This document shows, one piece after another, positions 25,279 to 37,135 of a DNA stretch of 64,000 bases; position 1 is the stretch's first letter, and each line of letters opens with the position of its first letter. A program made the translations under genes and the position numbers. The DNA is from Microvirga flavescens (GTDB taxonomy: Bacteria > Pseudomonadota > Alphaproteobacteria > Rhizobiales > Beijerinckiaceae), in NCBI RefSeq assembly GCF_003290125.1, contig NZ_QMKH01000009.1, positions 22,107 through 86,106 of the forward strand. The letters run 5' to 3'. The notes below the pieces were generated by a model that was given only the letters and a program-made list of their open reading frames with translations, had not been told where the DNA came from and did no database searches.

Positions 25279-25659
25279 ATGAACCCAAAGCGATTTATAA
25301 GAAGGATCGTCGGTCCGATTGCATTGCTCGCGGTGATGGCTGGCGCCGCCATGGCCGCGGACCTACCGGCGAAGCGTGCACAGCCCTTCCCGGATGAGAT
25401 CAGGTTCGGACCACCCTGCACGGTATTCGATGACATATCGGGTTGTACTACGGTCAGAAACCTTTCATCCCTCGTTCGCATGTCGTTTAACGAGAATACG
25501 CATTTAATTCTTTTCGTGTACCCAGGCATGTACGGCCCGACCACAGATCACCATGTAAGCGACACAGTGATGTGCTTGTGCGATGGTATAGAGCGGCGAG
25601 AGTATCTGTTTGCCAACCCACAGATCAGAAGGAACACTCCTTGGTCGGCGTCACCTTGA
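25279..25659 (+). CDS. Small secreted protein of unknown function
   Basis: A 126-residue exported protein that I do not recognise. The signal peptide 'RRIVGPIALLAVMAGAAMA' ends at AMA-ADL, and the mature start 'ADLPAKRAQPF' is strikingly like that of the Omp2b porin at 17158-18411. After that the sequence diverges fully: four Cys ('PPCTVF', 'SGCTTV', 'MCLCDG') and no barrel repeat. The second half is less GC-rich than the neighbours. An ATG at 25240 would add 13 residues. It follows radC by 53 bases and converges on exoD. Confidence 0.65.
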   Translation: MNPKRFIRRIVGPIALLAVMAGAAMAADLPAKRAQPFPDEIRFGPPCTVFDDISGCTTVRNLSSLVRMSFNENTHLILFVYPGMYGPTTDHHVSDTVMCLCDGIERREYLFANPQIRRNTPWSASP

Positions 25660-25709
25660 GCCACCTTCATGGCCAGCCCGCACGACGGTCAAGGCCAAGT
25701 TTCACAAGC

Positions 25710-26309
25710 TTAAAACACGCTCTCCAGCCCTGACAGGATCGCATAAACGAAGCCGAGGCTGAGGGTCAGGCCGAACAGGCCGATGACGAGCCCGCCCATC
25801 ACCACGACGCCATCCCGTTCCACGAGCCCGAGGCCGACGAGGCAGACGGCAAGGCCCAAGGGGATCTGCCCGATGAAGGGCGGCGCGAAGAGAAGGCCGA
25901 GGGCCATCACCAGCAGGATCACGCCCATGAGGCGCATCGCCAAGGGCGTATCTTCAAGGAAGGTGAGCCGGGGGCGGCTGAAGCGTTCCAGCTTCTGGAA
26001 AATCGGCAAGGCCCGCGCCACGGCGCGCTCCACGTCGGCCCGGGCAATGGAGCGGTTGAGAAGAGTCTGCGGCAGCCACGGCGTGGGCCGGCCAAAGATG
26101 ATCTGAAGCGCCACCAGCGCCAGAAGCAGGCCGCAGATCAGCGGGATCGGCGGCGGCATGGGCAGGCAGTTCGGCAAGCCGAGCAGCACGACGAGCAGCG
26201 CGAAGGCGCGATCCCGCAACACCGCCACGATATCCGAAACGCTCACGCGTTCGGTCGGCTGAGCCGCAAGCTCGGCCAAAATCTCGGAAGTGCGCGCGTT
26301 TGGGAACAA
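25710..26309 (-). CDS. exoD: ExoD family membrane protein
   Basis: A 199-residue polytopic inner-membrane protein of the ExoD family, linked in Sinorhizobium to exopolysaccharide synthesis and alkali tolerance. A cytoplasmic N-terminus ('SEILAELAAQPTERVSVSDI') precedes four or more hydrophobic helices, with the family stretch 'LPNCLPMPPPIPLICGLLLA' near residues 45-65 and 'RPTPWLPQTL'. The start is a TTG at 26309: no in-frame ATG occurs before residue 51, which would remove the conserved start. Function in transport or sensing is unproven. Confidence 0.88.
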   Translation of the reverse strand: MFPNARTSEILAELAAQPTERVSVSDIVAVLRDRAFALLVVLLGLPNCLPMPPPIPLICGLLLALVALQIIFGRPTPWLPQTLLNRSIARADVERAVARALPIFQKLERFSRPRLTFLEDTPLAMRLMGVILLVMALGLLFAPPFIGQIPLGLAVCLVGLGLVERDGVVVMGGLVIGLFGLTLSLGFVYAILSGLESVF

Positions 26310-26373
26310 GGAGCCTTGGGGATCTGATATCGCTCGGAGAGCCTTGTCTATCCGAGATGCGGACGCGGGCCAA

Positions 26374-26401
26374 GTTGAACTTCACCACGTTGAACTTCAC
26401 C
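26374..26401. repeat. 13-bp direct repeat, 15-bp period
   Basis: GTTGAACTTCACC occurs at 26374-26386 and 26389-26401, in the short gap between exoD and usg. Probably a small duplication; no role is evident. Confidence 0.8.
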
Positions 26402-26408
26402 CTGCCCG

Positions 26409-26678
26409 TCAATGCAGGGTCAGCTCCCCCTCTATGGCTCTGAATTCGGTCGGCCCTATCAAACGAGCGTGGGCGACAGTCACGGAGTGCAGCGGCCCTT
26501 CAAGCTCCCTCTTCCAGAACCTGAGAAAGTCCCGGAGCACCGGGAAACGCGGAGCGAGATCGTACTCCTGCCAGATATAGGTCTGCAGCAATCCGGGATG
26601 ATCCGGCATGCGGTAGAGGATCTTGGCCGTGGTCAGGCCATAGCCTTCGAGTTGGCGGATAAAGTCTTGCGACACCAT
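26409..26678 (-). CDS. usg: Usg family protein
   Basis: An 89-residue protein of the Usg family, named from its place beside the trp operon in some alphaproteobacteria and of unknown function. The conserved stretch is 'GYGLTTAKILYRMPDHPGLL' followed by 'WQEYDLAPRFPVLRDFLRFW', near residues 12-55. No trp genes are nearby here. It lies on the same strand as exoD, about 100 bases upstream of it. The family is soluble and small; no catalytic motif can be seen. Confidence 0.88.
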   Translation of the reverse strand: MVSQDFIRQLEGYGLTTAKILYRMPDHPGLLQTYIWQEYDLAPRFPVLRDFLRFWKRELEGPLHSVTVAHARLIGPTEFRAIEGELTLH

Positions 26679-26905
26679 GCCTTTTTCTCCGGCAAAGCAA
26701 GCTTGATCGACAAGGATTCAACCGTCGCGCTTTTGACCGGTTCCGGGCTCGCGAGGGACTTTGCGTCGCGGTAAGGCTTGCTCCGCCTTTCAACACCTTT
26801 GGGGACAGCTCTCCCGAAGGGACACTTTATCCGAACCCTCCCCTCTCCTATTGATATCCAAACCGGACAACGTCCGGCTCGCCGCGCCGTGGATCGGGGA
26901 GACTC

Positions 26906-27754
26906 ATGCGCTTCGCCTTCGCCGGAATCGATTTCCTCGGCGACGTTTTCCTGACGTTGCTCGACAGGGGCTGGCAGCCGCTGAAGCTGTTCAGCCGACC
27001 TTGCGACGCTGTCTACGACTTCAACGACGTAACCATCTCAAAGGCACATTCCCTGAACGTGCCGGTCCAGATGTCGCGAATCCTGCCCTCCGATCTCGCG
27101 CAGTTGCGGGAACAGGGCTGCGAGGCGCTGATCGTCGCGGGCTATCCCTGGCTCATCACGGGCTGGGAGGGGCATATCCCCTATGCGGTCAATTTCCACC
27201 CCTCTCCCCTGCCGCAGGGCCGAGGCCCCTATCCGCTCTTTCGGGCGGTGCTCGACAGCCTTCCGGAATGGGGCATGACCGTTCACGCACTCGCGCCCTC
27301 CTTCGACACGGGCCCGATCCTGACTCAGGACCTGTTTCCCCTCACGAAGGGCGAAACCCACGACACGCTTCTGGCCAAGTGCCAGATGGCGGGAAAGCGA
27401 ATGGCGCATGCACTCGCTGAGGACCTCCCGAACCTGTGGGCGCAGGCGAAACCTCAGGGGGCGGGCAGCTACTGGCCCCGGATCACCCAAAAGGACCGGA
27501 CCCTCGATTGGACGCGGGGCGTGGAGGACGTGCTGCGGCGGGTAAACGCCTTCGGCTCCATCGAAAGCGTGGCCGAGATCCAGTCGAGGCTTCTCCATGT
27601 CTGGAGCGCCGACGGCTGGACGGAACATCACGAATACCGGCCCGGAACCCTTGCCCACCGACACAGGAACCATCTCGTCGTCGCAGCGAGCGACGGTTTC
27701 GTTCAACTGACCGGATGGAGTTCGAAAGCCAAGGCGGCCAGAGCAAGGGACTAG
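26906..27754 (+). CDS. Formyltransferase family protein (Fmt-like)
   Basis: A 282-residue enzyme with the folate-dependent formyltransferase fold. The catalytic Asn and His are in 'VNFHPSPLPQGRGPYPLFRA' near residues 90-109, and the third catalytic Asp in 'FDTGPILTQD'. It is shorter than Met-tRNA formyltransferase and lacks a typical C-terminal OB domain, though 'GSIESVAEIQSRLLHV...' may form a small one. The acceptor could be an amino sugar or an amino acid rather than Met-tRNA. A GGGGAGA ribosome site precedes the ATG. Convergent with the flavin reductase gene. Confidence 0.87.
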   Translation: MRFAFAGIDFLGDVFLTLLDRGWQPLKLFSRPCDAVYDFNDVTISKAHSLNVPVQMSRILPSDLAQLREQGCEALIVAGYPWLITGWEGHIPYAVNFHPSPLPQGRGPYPLFRAVLDSLPEWGMTVHALAPSFDTGPILTQDLFPLTKGETHDTLLAKCQMAGKRMAHALAEDLPNLWAQAKPQGAGSYWPRITQKDRTLDWTRGVEDVLRRVNAFGSIESVAEIQSRLLHVWSADGWTEHHEYRPGTLAHRHRNHLVVAASDGFVQLTGWSSKAKAARARD

Positions 27755-27763
27755 CGTGCCCGG

Positions 27764-28285
27764 TCAGAGACGGTGGTAGGCTCGCCCCTGATAGATCAGC
27801 GGCGCGCGCCGGTCTCCCAGAGCGACAGCGAGGATCTCGCCGATGATGACGTGGTGGGTCGCCACGCGCCTCGCCTCGGAAATACGGCAGTCGAAAGCGA
27901 CGAGGCCAGTGGTGAGACGAGGCAGACCAGCCTCGGATCTGTCCCAAATGCCGACAGAAAAGCGATCCGGGCCTATCAATCCCTTGCGCCCGGCAAAGGT
28001 GTCGGCAACCGCCACGTCGTCGGCGCTCAGGGTGTTGACGCAGAACACACCGTTCTGGAGCAGGGACTTGACCGAACGCCCTGACGAATTGACGCACACC
28101 AGAAGCGAGGCGGGCGTATCCGTGACGGGGGTGACGGCGGTCGCCGTGAAACCAGCCCGCCCGGCGGGGCCATCCGTCGTGACCACGTGGACGGCCGCAG
28201 CGACCCGGCTCATGCCTTCCCGGAAGAGCATGGGGTCGAGTTCGGAACGGGCTGCGGAATCGAGAGGAGGCGCTTTCAGGATCAT
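27764..28285 (-). CDS. Flavin reductase family protein
   Basis: A 173-residue FMN-binding split-barrel protein. 'GFTATAVTPVTDTPASLLVC' near residues 45-64 and 'FCVNTLSADDVAVADTFAG' are the flavin-binding blocks, and 'ATHHVIIGEILAV' is the C-terminal family mark. These enzymes supply FMNH2 to two-component monooxygenases; no oxygenase partner sits beside it (the FAD monooxygenase at 8736 has its own flavin chemistry). The gene is divergent from the liv operon. Confidence 0.92.
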   Translation of the reverse strand: MILKAPPLDSAARSELDPMLFREGMSRVAAAVHVVTTDGPAGRAGFTATAVTPVTDTPASLLVCVNSSGRSVKSLLQNGVFCVNTLSADDVAVADTFAGRKGLIGPDRFSVGIWDRSEAGLPRLTTGLVAFDCRISEARRVATHHVIIGEILAVALGDRRAPLIYQGRAYHRL

Positions 28286-28553
28286 GATCTGTGATCGCGT
28301 CTCCCACCCTTTTCAAGGGAGCGCAAGAGCATACGAGAGATATGGTTTCCCTGAGGGCACTTTAAAAGCGCATCGACTCCGCCAGAAAACAATATTGTTA
28401 AGTTTTCACCCCCTCCTTTAGGCGTCATTGCCGGTCCAGAACGCGCTTGATAGAGACGCTGCTCCGAAATGTTGGGCTTGGCCTCGGTCTTGCATCGTGC
28501 TTTGCTGCAACATTCCCAACAAAGACCCCATCCAGAGGGGGCAAGGGCAGGAC

Positions 28554-29474
28554 ATGGATATCTTTTTGCAGCAGCTCATCAATGGGCTGACGCTGGGGTC
28601 GATCTACGGCCTCATTGCCATCGGCTACACGATGGTTTTCGGCATCATCGGCATGGTCAACTTCGCCCACGGCGACGTTTTCATGCTCTCCGCGTTCATC
28701 GCGCTGATTTTCTTTCTCATCCTCACGACCTGGCTCGGCATATCCTCGATCGTGCTGGCGCTTTTGATCGTGCTGGTGCTTTCGATGATCCTCACCTCGC
28801 TGTGGGGCTGGGCCATCGAGCGGATCGCCTATCGGCCCCTGCGCGGCTCGTTCCGCCTCGCGCCGCTGATCTCGGCCATCGGCGTGTCCATCTTCCTGTC
28901 GAATTTTGTGCAGGTTGCCCAAGGCGCGCGCAACAAGCCGACCGCTCCGATGGTGCGGGACGTGATCGTCCTCTATCAGAGCGAGGCCGGCTATACGGTG
29001 GCTTTGTCCTACAAGCAGATCATCATCATGCTGACCACCGCGGTGCTGCTGACGATCTTCTGGTACCTCGTGCAGAAGACCTCCCTCGGGCGCGCCCAGC
29101 GCGCCTGTGAGCAGGACCGCAAGATGGCCTCGCTGCTCGGCATCGACGTGGACAAGACGATCTCGCTCACCTTCGTGATCGGCGCGGCGCTCGCCTCGGT
29201 CGCGGGCACCATGTACCTGCTCTATTACGGCGTGGTGAGCTTCGCCGACGGCTTCGTGCCCGGCGTGAAGGCCTTCACGGCGGCCGTGCTCGGTGGCATC
29301 GGCTCCCTGCCGGGAGCGGTGCTCGGCGGCCTCATCATCGGCCTCATCGAGACCTTCTGGTCCGCTTACTTCTCGATCGAGTACAAGGACGTGGCCGCGT
29401 TCTCGATCCTCGCAATCGTCCTGATCTTCATGCCCTCCGGTATTCTCGGACGGCCGGAAGTCGAAAAAGTCTAA
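28554..29474 (+). CDS. livH: Branched-chain amino-acid ABC transporter permease LivH
   Basis: A 306-residue inner-membrane permease with about eight hydrophobic helices, paired with LivM to form the channel of the Liv importer. The conserved start 'QQLINGLTLGSIYGLIAIGY' and the EAA-like loop 'ACEQDRKMASLLGIDVD' that contacts the ATPases are visible, as is 'AAVLGGIGSLPGAVLGGLII'. The start at 28554 follows an AGGGCAGG ribosome site. It is the first gene of livH-livM-livG-livF-DUF6867-binding protein, all on one strand with little or no spacing. Confidence 0.96.
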   Translation: MDIFLQQLINGLTLGSIYGLIAIGYTMVFGIIGMVNFAHGDVFMLSAFIALIFFLILTTWLGISSIVLALLIVLVLSMILTSLWGWAIERIAYRPLRGSFRLAPLISAIGVSIFLSNFVQVAQGARNKPTAPMVRDVIVLYQSEAGYTVALSYKQIIIMLTTAVLLTIFWYLVQKTSLGRAQRACEQDRKMASLLGIDVDKTISLTFVIGAALASVAGTMYLLYYGVVSFADGFVPGVKAFTAAVLGGIGSLPGAVLGGLIIGLIETFWSAYFSIEYKDVAAFSILAIVLIFMPSGILGRPEVEKV

Positions 29475-29488
29475 GGGGCCGCACCATC

Positions 29489-32503
<3,015 letters not shown>

Positions 32504-32504
<1 letters not shown>

Positions 32505-32866
32505 TGCAGGGCATCCTCTACGAAGAACAGTCGATCTGGCTCTTCCTCTTCATCACCGTCATCCTCGGCGGCTCCGCCGCATGGATGACCGGGCGCGCCA
32601 TCGCACTGACCTGGCGTCCGCGCTGGCAGTCGATTGTCTACCTGCTCATCCTGGGCGCCGCTGTGCGCTTCATTCACTTCGCCCTCTTCCAGGGAACGCT
32701 CCTGTCCCCCCACTACTACGCGGTCGACACCATCGTTCTCATCATCATTGGGTCGCTAAGCTTCCAGCAGACCAGGGCCCGCCAGATGACCACCCAGTAC
32801 CGCTGGCTCTATGAGCGGGCGGGACCGTTCTCATGGCGGGAAAAAGTGTCTCATCCCAACGGCTAA
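32504..32866 (+). CDS. DUF6867 family small membrane protein in the liv operon
   Basis: A 120-residue integral membrane protein recognised as DUF6867, found next to liv genes in Hyphomicrobiales. Three hydrophobic helices are seen: 'IWLFLFITVILGGSAAWMTG', 'SIVYLLILGAAVRFIHFALF' and 'YYAVDTIVLIIIGSLSFQQT', followed by a basic tail ('RARQMTTQYRWLYERAG') that is probably cytoplasmic. It starts by overlapping the livF stop, so it is translated with the transporter, and could be an accessory subunit of it. Function unknown. Confidence 0.85.
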
Positions 32867-32990
32867 GTTCAAGAATTCCGGCGTGACTTCCGCTCAAAAA
32901 GAGTCATGATGTCACCCGGACGGCGGGTCGAGGACCCAGCTGAACCGGTCCCAATCAAGGACCTGATAAAAACCCCAGAGGAGTTACCTC

Positions 32991-34118
32991 ATGAAGAAAA
33001 TGCTGTTGACCAGCGTCGCGCTCGGTCTTGGCCTCGCCTTCTCGGGCGCGGCCAACGCGCAGATCAAGATCGGCGTCGCCGGCCCCATCACGGGACCGAA
33101 CGCCGCTTTCGGCGCGCAGCTGAAGAATGGCGTCGAGCAGGCCGTTGAGGACATCAACGCCGCCGGCGGCATCAACGGACAGAAGCTTCAGGTCGTCGTC
33201 GGCGACGACGTGTCCGATCCCAAGCAGGGCGTTTCGGTGGCGAACAAGTTCGCGGCTGAAGGCGTCAAGTTCGTCGTCGGTCACTTCAACTCCGGCGTCT
33301 CGATCCCGGCCTCGCAGGTCTATGAGGAAGCCGGTATCGTCCAGGTCACCCCGGCCTCGACGAACCCGACCTTCACCGAGCGCAAGATGTGGAACACCTT
33401 CCGCACCTGCGGCCGCGACGACCAGCAGGGCGCTGTCGCGGGCGGCTACCTCGCCGACAAGTTCAAGGGCAAGAAGGTCGCCGTCGTCCACGACAAGACC
33501 CCCTACGGAAAGGGCCTTGCCGACGAGACCCTGAAGGCGATGAACGCCAAGGGCCTCAAGGAAGTGGTCTATGAAGGCATCAACCCGGGTGAAAAGGACT
33601 ACTCCGCTCTCGTCTCGAAGCTGAAGCAGGCGGGCGTGGACGTGGTCTACTACGGCGGCCTCCACACGGAAGCCGGCCTCATCATCCGCCAGATGCGCGA
33701 TCAGGGCCTCAACGCCCCGATGATGTCGGGCGACGGCATCGTGTCGGCCGAGTTCGTCTCGATCGCCGGCCCGGGCGCCGAAGGCACGCTGATGACCTTC
33801 TCGCCGGATCCGCGCAAGAACCCGAACGCCAAGGACGTCGTGGCCAAGTTCAAGGCTAAGAACTACGACCCCGAGGCCTACACGCTCTACAGCTACGCTG
33901 CAGCGCAGATCCTCGCCGAGGCCGCCAAGCAGGCCGGCTCGCTCGACGGCAAGAAGGTCGCCGAGGTCATGCATTCCGGCAAGCCGTTCAAGACCGTCAT
34001 CGGTGACATCTCCTACGACAAGAAGGGCGACATCACCCGTCCAGACTACATCATGTACGTCTGGAAGAAGGGCGCCGACGGCAAGATCGACTACTCGGGC
34101 AACGAGCTCGGCATGTAA
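32991..34118 (+). CDS. Branched-chain amino-acid ABC transporter substrate-binding protein
   Basis: A 375-residue periplasmic type I binding protein of the LivJ/LivK family. The signal peptide 'MKKMLLTSVALGLGLAFSGA' is cleaved near ANA-QIK, then 'IKIGVAGPITGPNAAFGAQL' and 'INAAGGINGQKLQVVVGDD' follow as in LIV-binding proteins. A pocket region 'GHFNSGVSIPASQVYEEAG' is typical. It captures Leu/Ile/Val-like ligands for LivHMGF; the exact specificity is not certain. It follows DUF6867 by 124 bases with its own GAGGAG-type ribosome site and a terminator after it, so it may also be transcribed alone at high level. Confidence 0.95.
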   Translation: MKKMLLTSVALGLGLAFSGAANAQIKIGVAGPITGPNAAFGAQLKNGVEQAVEDINAAGGINGQKLQVVVGDDVSDPKQGVSVANKFAAEGVKFVVGHFNSGVSIPASQVYEEAGIVQVTPASTNPTFTERKMWNTFRTCGRDDQQGAVAGGYLADKFKGKKVAVVHDKTPYGKGLADETLKAMNAKGLKEVVYEGINPGEKDYSALVSKLKQAGVDVVYYGGLHTEAGLIIRQMRDQGLNAPMMSGDGIVSAEFVSIAGPGAEGTLMTFSPDPRKNPNAKDVVAKFKAKNYDPEAYTLYSYAAAQILAEAAKQAGSLDGKKVAEVMHSGKPFKTVIGDISYDKKGDITRPDYIMYVWKKGADGKIDYSGNELGM

Positions 34119-34144
34119 TCGGTCGGCTTAAAGCATTCTGATCG

Positions 34145-34176
34145 AGCCCGCCCTGGGCGACCGGGGCGGGCTTTTT
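34145..34176 (+). terminator. Rho-independent terminator of the liv operon
   Basis: AGCCCGCCC pairs with GGGCGGGCT around a GC-rich loop, followed by TTTTTACTT, about 25 bases after the binding-protein stop. Confidence 0.92.
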
Positions 34177-34194
34177 ACTTGCGAAGGATGAAAG

Positions 34195-34584
34195 ATGCCG
34201 AACCTGACATTGTCCCTGCTTTCGGACAGCTTCGCTGTCTGTCGCTTTGCGGCGGGGACGCAGGTTCCGCCTCCCCCACCTACCAGCTTCGGTCTTGTAG
34301 TTCACGCGGCTGAGGAAACCACCCTCGTCTGCACCGAGAGCGAAGCTCCGGCAAAGGCCCATATCGTCGACGCGGGCTGGCGCTGCCTGAGGATCGAGCA
34401 GAGCTTCGATTTCAGTGTCCCCGGCATTCTGGCATCAGTTCTGCAGCCGCTGGCGGACGCCAAGGTCGGTATCTTCGCCACTTCGACCTTCAGCACGGAT
34501 TACGTGCTCGTGAAAGCGCTGGATACGGAGCGTGCCGTCGCCGCGCTGGTGAAAGCCGGGCATGAGGTCAAGCGCCCCCTGTAA
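34195..34584 (+). CDS. ACT domain-containing protein
   Basis: A 129-residue protein with an ACT-like ligand-binding domain similar to the family that also includes CASTOR-type amino-acid sensors (PF13840). The C-terminal half shows 'SVPGILASVLQPLADAKVGI' and 'FSTDYVLVKALDTERAVAAL', the beta-alpha-beta core with the ligand-binding turn. It is cytoplasmic, without a catalytic domain, and probably binds an amino acid. It follows the liv terminator by 18 bases, which may be coincidental or may reflect an amino-acid-related role. Confidence 0.87.
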   Translation: MPNLTLSLLSDSFAVCRFAAGTQVPPPPPTSFGLVVHAAEETTLVCTESEAPAKAHIVDAGWRCLRIEQSFDFSVPGILASVLQPLADAKVGIFATSTFSTDYVLVKALDTERAVAALVKAGHEVKRPL

Positions 34585-34599
34585 ACCTGAACGTCTTGA

Positions 34600-35067
34600 T
34601 CAATCCCGCATGAAGCGCGCCCCGAAGCATCCGCGTTTCGCGAAATGCGCGTCCACATGGGAAACGGCGGGATCGGCAAAAAACCGCGCGATCAGGCGCT
34701 CTACCTCCCCGTTCTCTCCAACCTCGGCATCCACGATGAAGGCGGCCGCATCGTAGGCGCGCAGCGAAACCAGCCTGTTGCGCAGGATGGGCGGCAGCTC
34801 ATCACGATATGCGCCAGCCTCAGTGGCTCGGCTTACGAAAATCGGGCCGCTGGCGCGATAGGGCGAGGTCGGCGTGGGCTGGTGCGTGTGGTTGACGAGA
34901 AGAAGCTCCGAACCGAGATCGACCCGCGTCAGCGAAATCCGGCAGGGATAGGCATCAACCTCGTCTGCGAAAACGCGCCGCGCGCCCGCAGCGGCTAGCT
35001 CGCCATCGGAAAGGGTGAAGAGCGGCTCGAAGCTTTCGGGGTTAAGCCCGCGTGCTTGAAAGGACAT
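34600..35067 (-). CDS. DUF1203 family protein
   Basis: A 155-residue protein of DUF1203, unknown function. The family blocks are clear: 'ALSDGELAAAGARRV'-like N-terminus (here 'TLSDGELAAAGARRVFAD'), 'YPCRISLTRVDLGSELLLVN', 'SPYRASGPIFV' and the C-terminal 'DPAVSHVDAHFAKRGCFGAR'. No signal peptide, membrane span or known catalytic motif. A conserved Cys near each end may matter. Convergent with the ACT gene, 15 bases apart. Confidence 0.88.
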   Translation of the reverse strand: MSFQARGLNPESFEPLFTLSDGELAAAGARRVFADEVDAYPCRISLTRVDLGSELLLVNHTHQPTPTSPYRASGPIFVSRATEAGAYRDELPPILRNRLVSLRAYDAAAFIVDAEVGENGEVERLIARFFADPAVSHVDAHFAKRGCFGARFMRD

Positions 35068-35137
35068 AAACGGTCTCCTGGTAGACCGTCACTCTTGCAA
35101 AAAGCATCGCTCCGAACGACCCGATTTCTGCTCCGGC

Positions 35138-35896
35138 TCAGCCCAGCCGCCCAAGCACCGGAAACGTCTCCAGAAGCCAAAAAGACATCTGCGTGATCCA
35201 ACCGGCAAGATGATTGTCGAAGAAGTAGAAGCTCGGAATGAAGGAAAGGCCTGTTATGATCAGGAGCACGCCCATCGTTCTCTCGATCACGATGAAGCGG
35301 GAATGCATGCGCTTGAGAAAACGCGTGAAGGGTTTCATGGCGAAAGCCGCCAGCAGGAACGGAATGCCAAGGCCCGCCGAATAGGCGGCGAGAAGGACGG
35401 CGCCATGCGCGACGCTCGCCTCCGATCCCGCCACGGCGAGGATCGCCGCCAGCACCGGCCCGATGCAGGGCGTCCACCCGAAGGCGAAGGCAAGACCCAT
35501 CACATAAGCACCCCACAGCCCGATCGGCTTGTCGATATGCAGGCGCGCCTCGCGATAGAGGAAATGAACGCGGAACACGCCGACGAAATGCAGGCCCATC
35601 ACGATGATGGCAAAGCCCGCAATGGCGCTCAGAACGTCGAGATATTGCCGGACAACCTGTCCGAGAGCAGAAGCCGTCGCGCCCAAGAGCACGAAGACGG
35701 TCGCGAAACCCGCCACGAAAAGCAGCGCCGCCCCGATGGCGCGGCGGCGCACGGCCTTGTCGTCCCCGTCGTGCAATTCATCGAACGTGGTGCCCGCCAG
35801 GAAGGACAGGTAGGGCGGCACCAGCGGCAGGACGCAGGGGCTTAAGAAGCTGATGAAGCCGCCTAGCATGGCGGCGGGAAGCGAGACGTTGAGCAT
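35138..35896 (-). CDS. ccdA: CcdA-type cytochrome c biogenesis / thiol-disulphide membrane protein
   Basis: A 252-residue polytopic inner-membrane protein of the CcdA/DsbD transmembrane family, which passes electrons from cytoplasmic thioredoxin to the periplasm for haem c ligation. The redox Cys are in 'FLSPCVLPLVPPYLSF' and 'FGWTPCIGPVLAAIL'. Six or so helices fit the family. The start at 35896 has an AGAAGG-type ribosome site; the preceding in-frame ATG does not. No other cytochrome biogenesis genes adjoin. Confidence 0.93.
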   Translation of the reverse strand: MLNVSLPAAMLGGFISFLSPCVLPLVPPYLSFLAGTTFDELHDGDDKAVRRRAIGAALLFVAGFATVFVLLGATASALGQVVRQYLDVLSAIAGFAIIVMGLHFVGVFRVHFLYREARLHIDKPIGLWGAYVMGLAFAFGWTPCIGPVLAAILAVAGSEASVAHGAVLLAAYSAGLGIPFLLAAFAMKPFTRFLKRMHSRFIVIERTMGVLLIITGLSFIPSFYFFDNHLAGWITQMSFWLLETFPVLGRLG

Positions 35897-36061
35897 GAGG
35901 CCTTCTAATGCCTTCCGTCCACCGGCGAAAGGCGGCAGCACGGCTGTTCTCGCGCTTGTGAAGGGGCCACGTGGCGATGGCGCTCCGGTGGATCACGAAC
36001 CTATCTATACACGCTTGCCGCCTTGGGGCAGCCTGAAGCTTCGCAGAGTGGACTTTTTCTC

Positions 36062-37072
36062 ATGCTCGGTCCTCGGAACCTCATTACGGACGTGGAAGGC
36101 ATCCGGGTCGGCAACGCCCATGACGCCGCCCTCGCCTCCGGCGTCACGGTTGCCCTGTTCGACAGCTTTGCCGTCACCTCCTGCGCCATCCACGGCGGCG
36201 CGCCGGGGACGCGGGAGACGGACCTCCTTGAACCGGACAAGATGGTCCCCGGCATCAACGGCATCGTCCTCTCCGGCGGCTCGGCCTTCGGGCTCGATGC
36301 GGCGAGCGGCGTCCAGGCGGCGTTACGGGAAAAAGGCGTCGGCTTCGCCGTCAGGGATGTCCGCGTACCGCTGGTCTCGCAGGCGGTGATTTTCGACTTG
36401 CTCAATGGCGGCAATAAGGATTGGGGCCGCTATCCGCCCTATCGCGAGCTGGGGTACGAGGCCGTGCAGAAGATGGGGCTCGACTTCCCCCTCGGCACCG
36501 TCGGCGGTGGCTACGGCGCGACAACCGCGAACCTGAAAGGCGGCCTCGGCTCCGCCAGCGCCGTCACCTCGACTGGACACACGGTCGGCGCACTGGTGAT
36601 CGTCAACTCAATCGCCTCCGCCGTCATCGGCGACGGCCCGCATTTCTGGGCCGGCGGGTTCGAGGAGAACGGCGAGTTCGGCGGTCTCGGTCTGCCGCAA
36701 AAGATCGAGCCGGAAAAGCGCAAGTTAATCTGGAAAGGCGGCCCGCAGCCGGCGACCACCATCGCACTCGTTGCCACCGACGCGGTGCTGACGAAGGGCC
36801 TGGCCAAGCGCCTCGCCATCGCCGCCCACGGAGGACTCGCACGGGGCCTGCGCTTCGCTCATGCCCTCTTCGACGGCGACACGGTCTTCGCCGCTTCCAC
36901 GGGACGCAGGCCGTTGAAGGACGAGCCCACCGAGTTCACCGAAATGACCGCCATCGCCACCGACTGCCTGACCCGCGCCATCGCGCGCGGAGTCTATGAG
37001 GCGACGGCGCTGCCCTATCCGGACGCGCAGCCGGCTTGGCGGGATCACTTCAGCAAAGAGTGGCAGGATTAG
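36062..37072 (+). CDS. P1 family (DmpA-like) N-terminal nucleophile aminopeptidase
   Basis: A 336-residue peptidase of the S58/DmpA family, which self-cleaves into two chains and removes N-terminal residues or cleaves beta-peptides. Family blocks: 'ITDVEGIRVGNAHDAALASG', 'GIVLSGGSAFGLDAASGVQA', 'TVGGGYGATTANLKGGLGS' and 'HTVGALVIVNSIASAVIGDG'. The Asn-Ser pair at residues 182-183 in the last block is the likely self-cleavage and nucleophile site. No signal peptide. The ATG at 36062 is chosen; a TTG 39 bases upstream would add an unconserved leader. The neighbours do not reveal the substrate. Confidence 0.9.
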   Translation: MLGPRNLITDVEGIRVGNAHDAALASGVTVALFDSFAVTSCAIHGGAPGTRETDLLEPDKMVPGINGIVLSGGSAFGLDAASGVQAALREKGVGFAVRDVRVPLVSQAVIFDLLNGGNKDWGRYPPYRELGYEAVQKMGLDFPLGTVGGGYGATTANLKGGLGSASAVTSTGHTVGALVIVNSIASAVIGDGPHFWAGGFEENGEFGGLGLPQKIEPEKRKLIWKGGPQPATTIALVATDAVLTKGLAKRLAIAAHGGLARGLRFAHALFDGDTVFAASTGRRPLKDEPTEFTEMTAIATDCLTRAIARGVYEATALPYPDAQPAWRDHFSKEWQD

Positions 37073-37118
37073 AGCATGATCAGAACAAGTGGAAACCGGT
37101 TGTTCGCCCGGATCATGC
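37072..37118. repeat. Dispersed palindromic element, copy C
   Basis: Outer arms GCATGATC and GATCATGC, inner stem GAACAA/TTGTTC and the loop GTGGAAACCGG. It immediately follows the stop of the P1 peptidase gene, between two convergent genes, where it might also act as an RNA 3' structure. Confidence 0.8.
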
Positions 37119-37135
37119 GATCTCAAGAAGAATAA

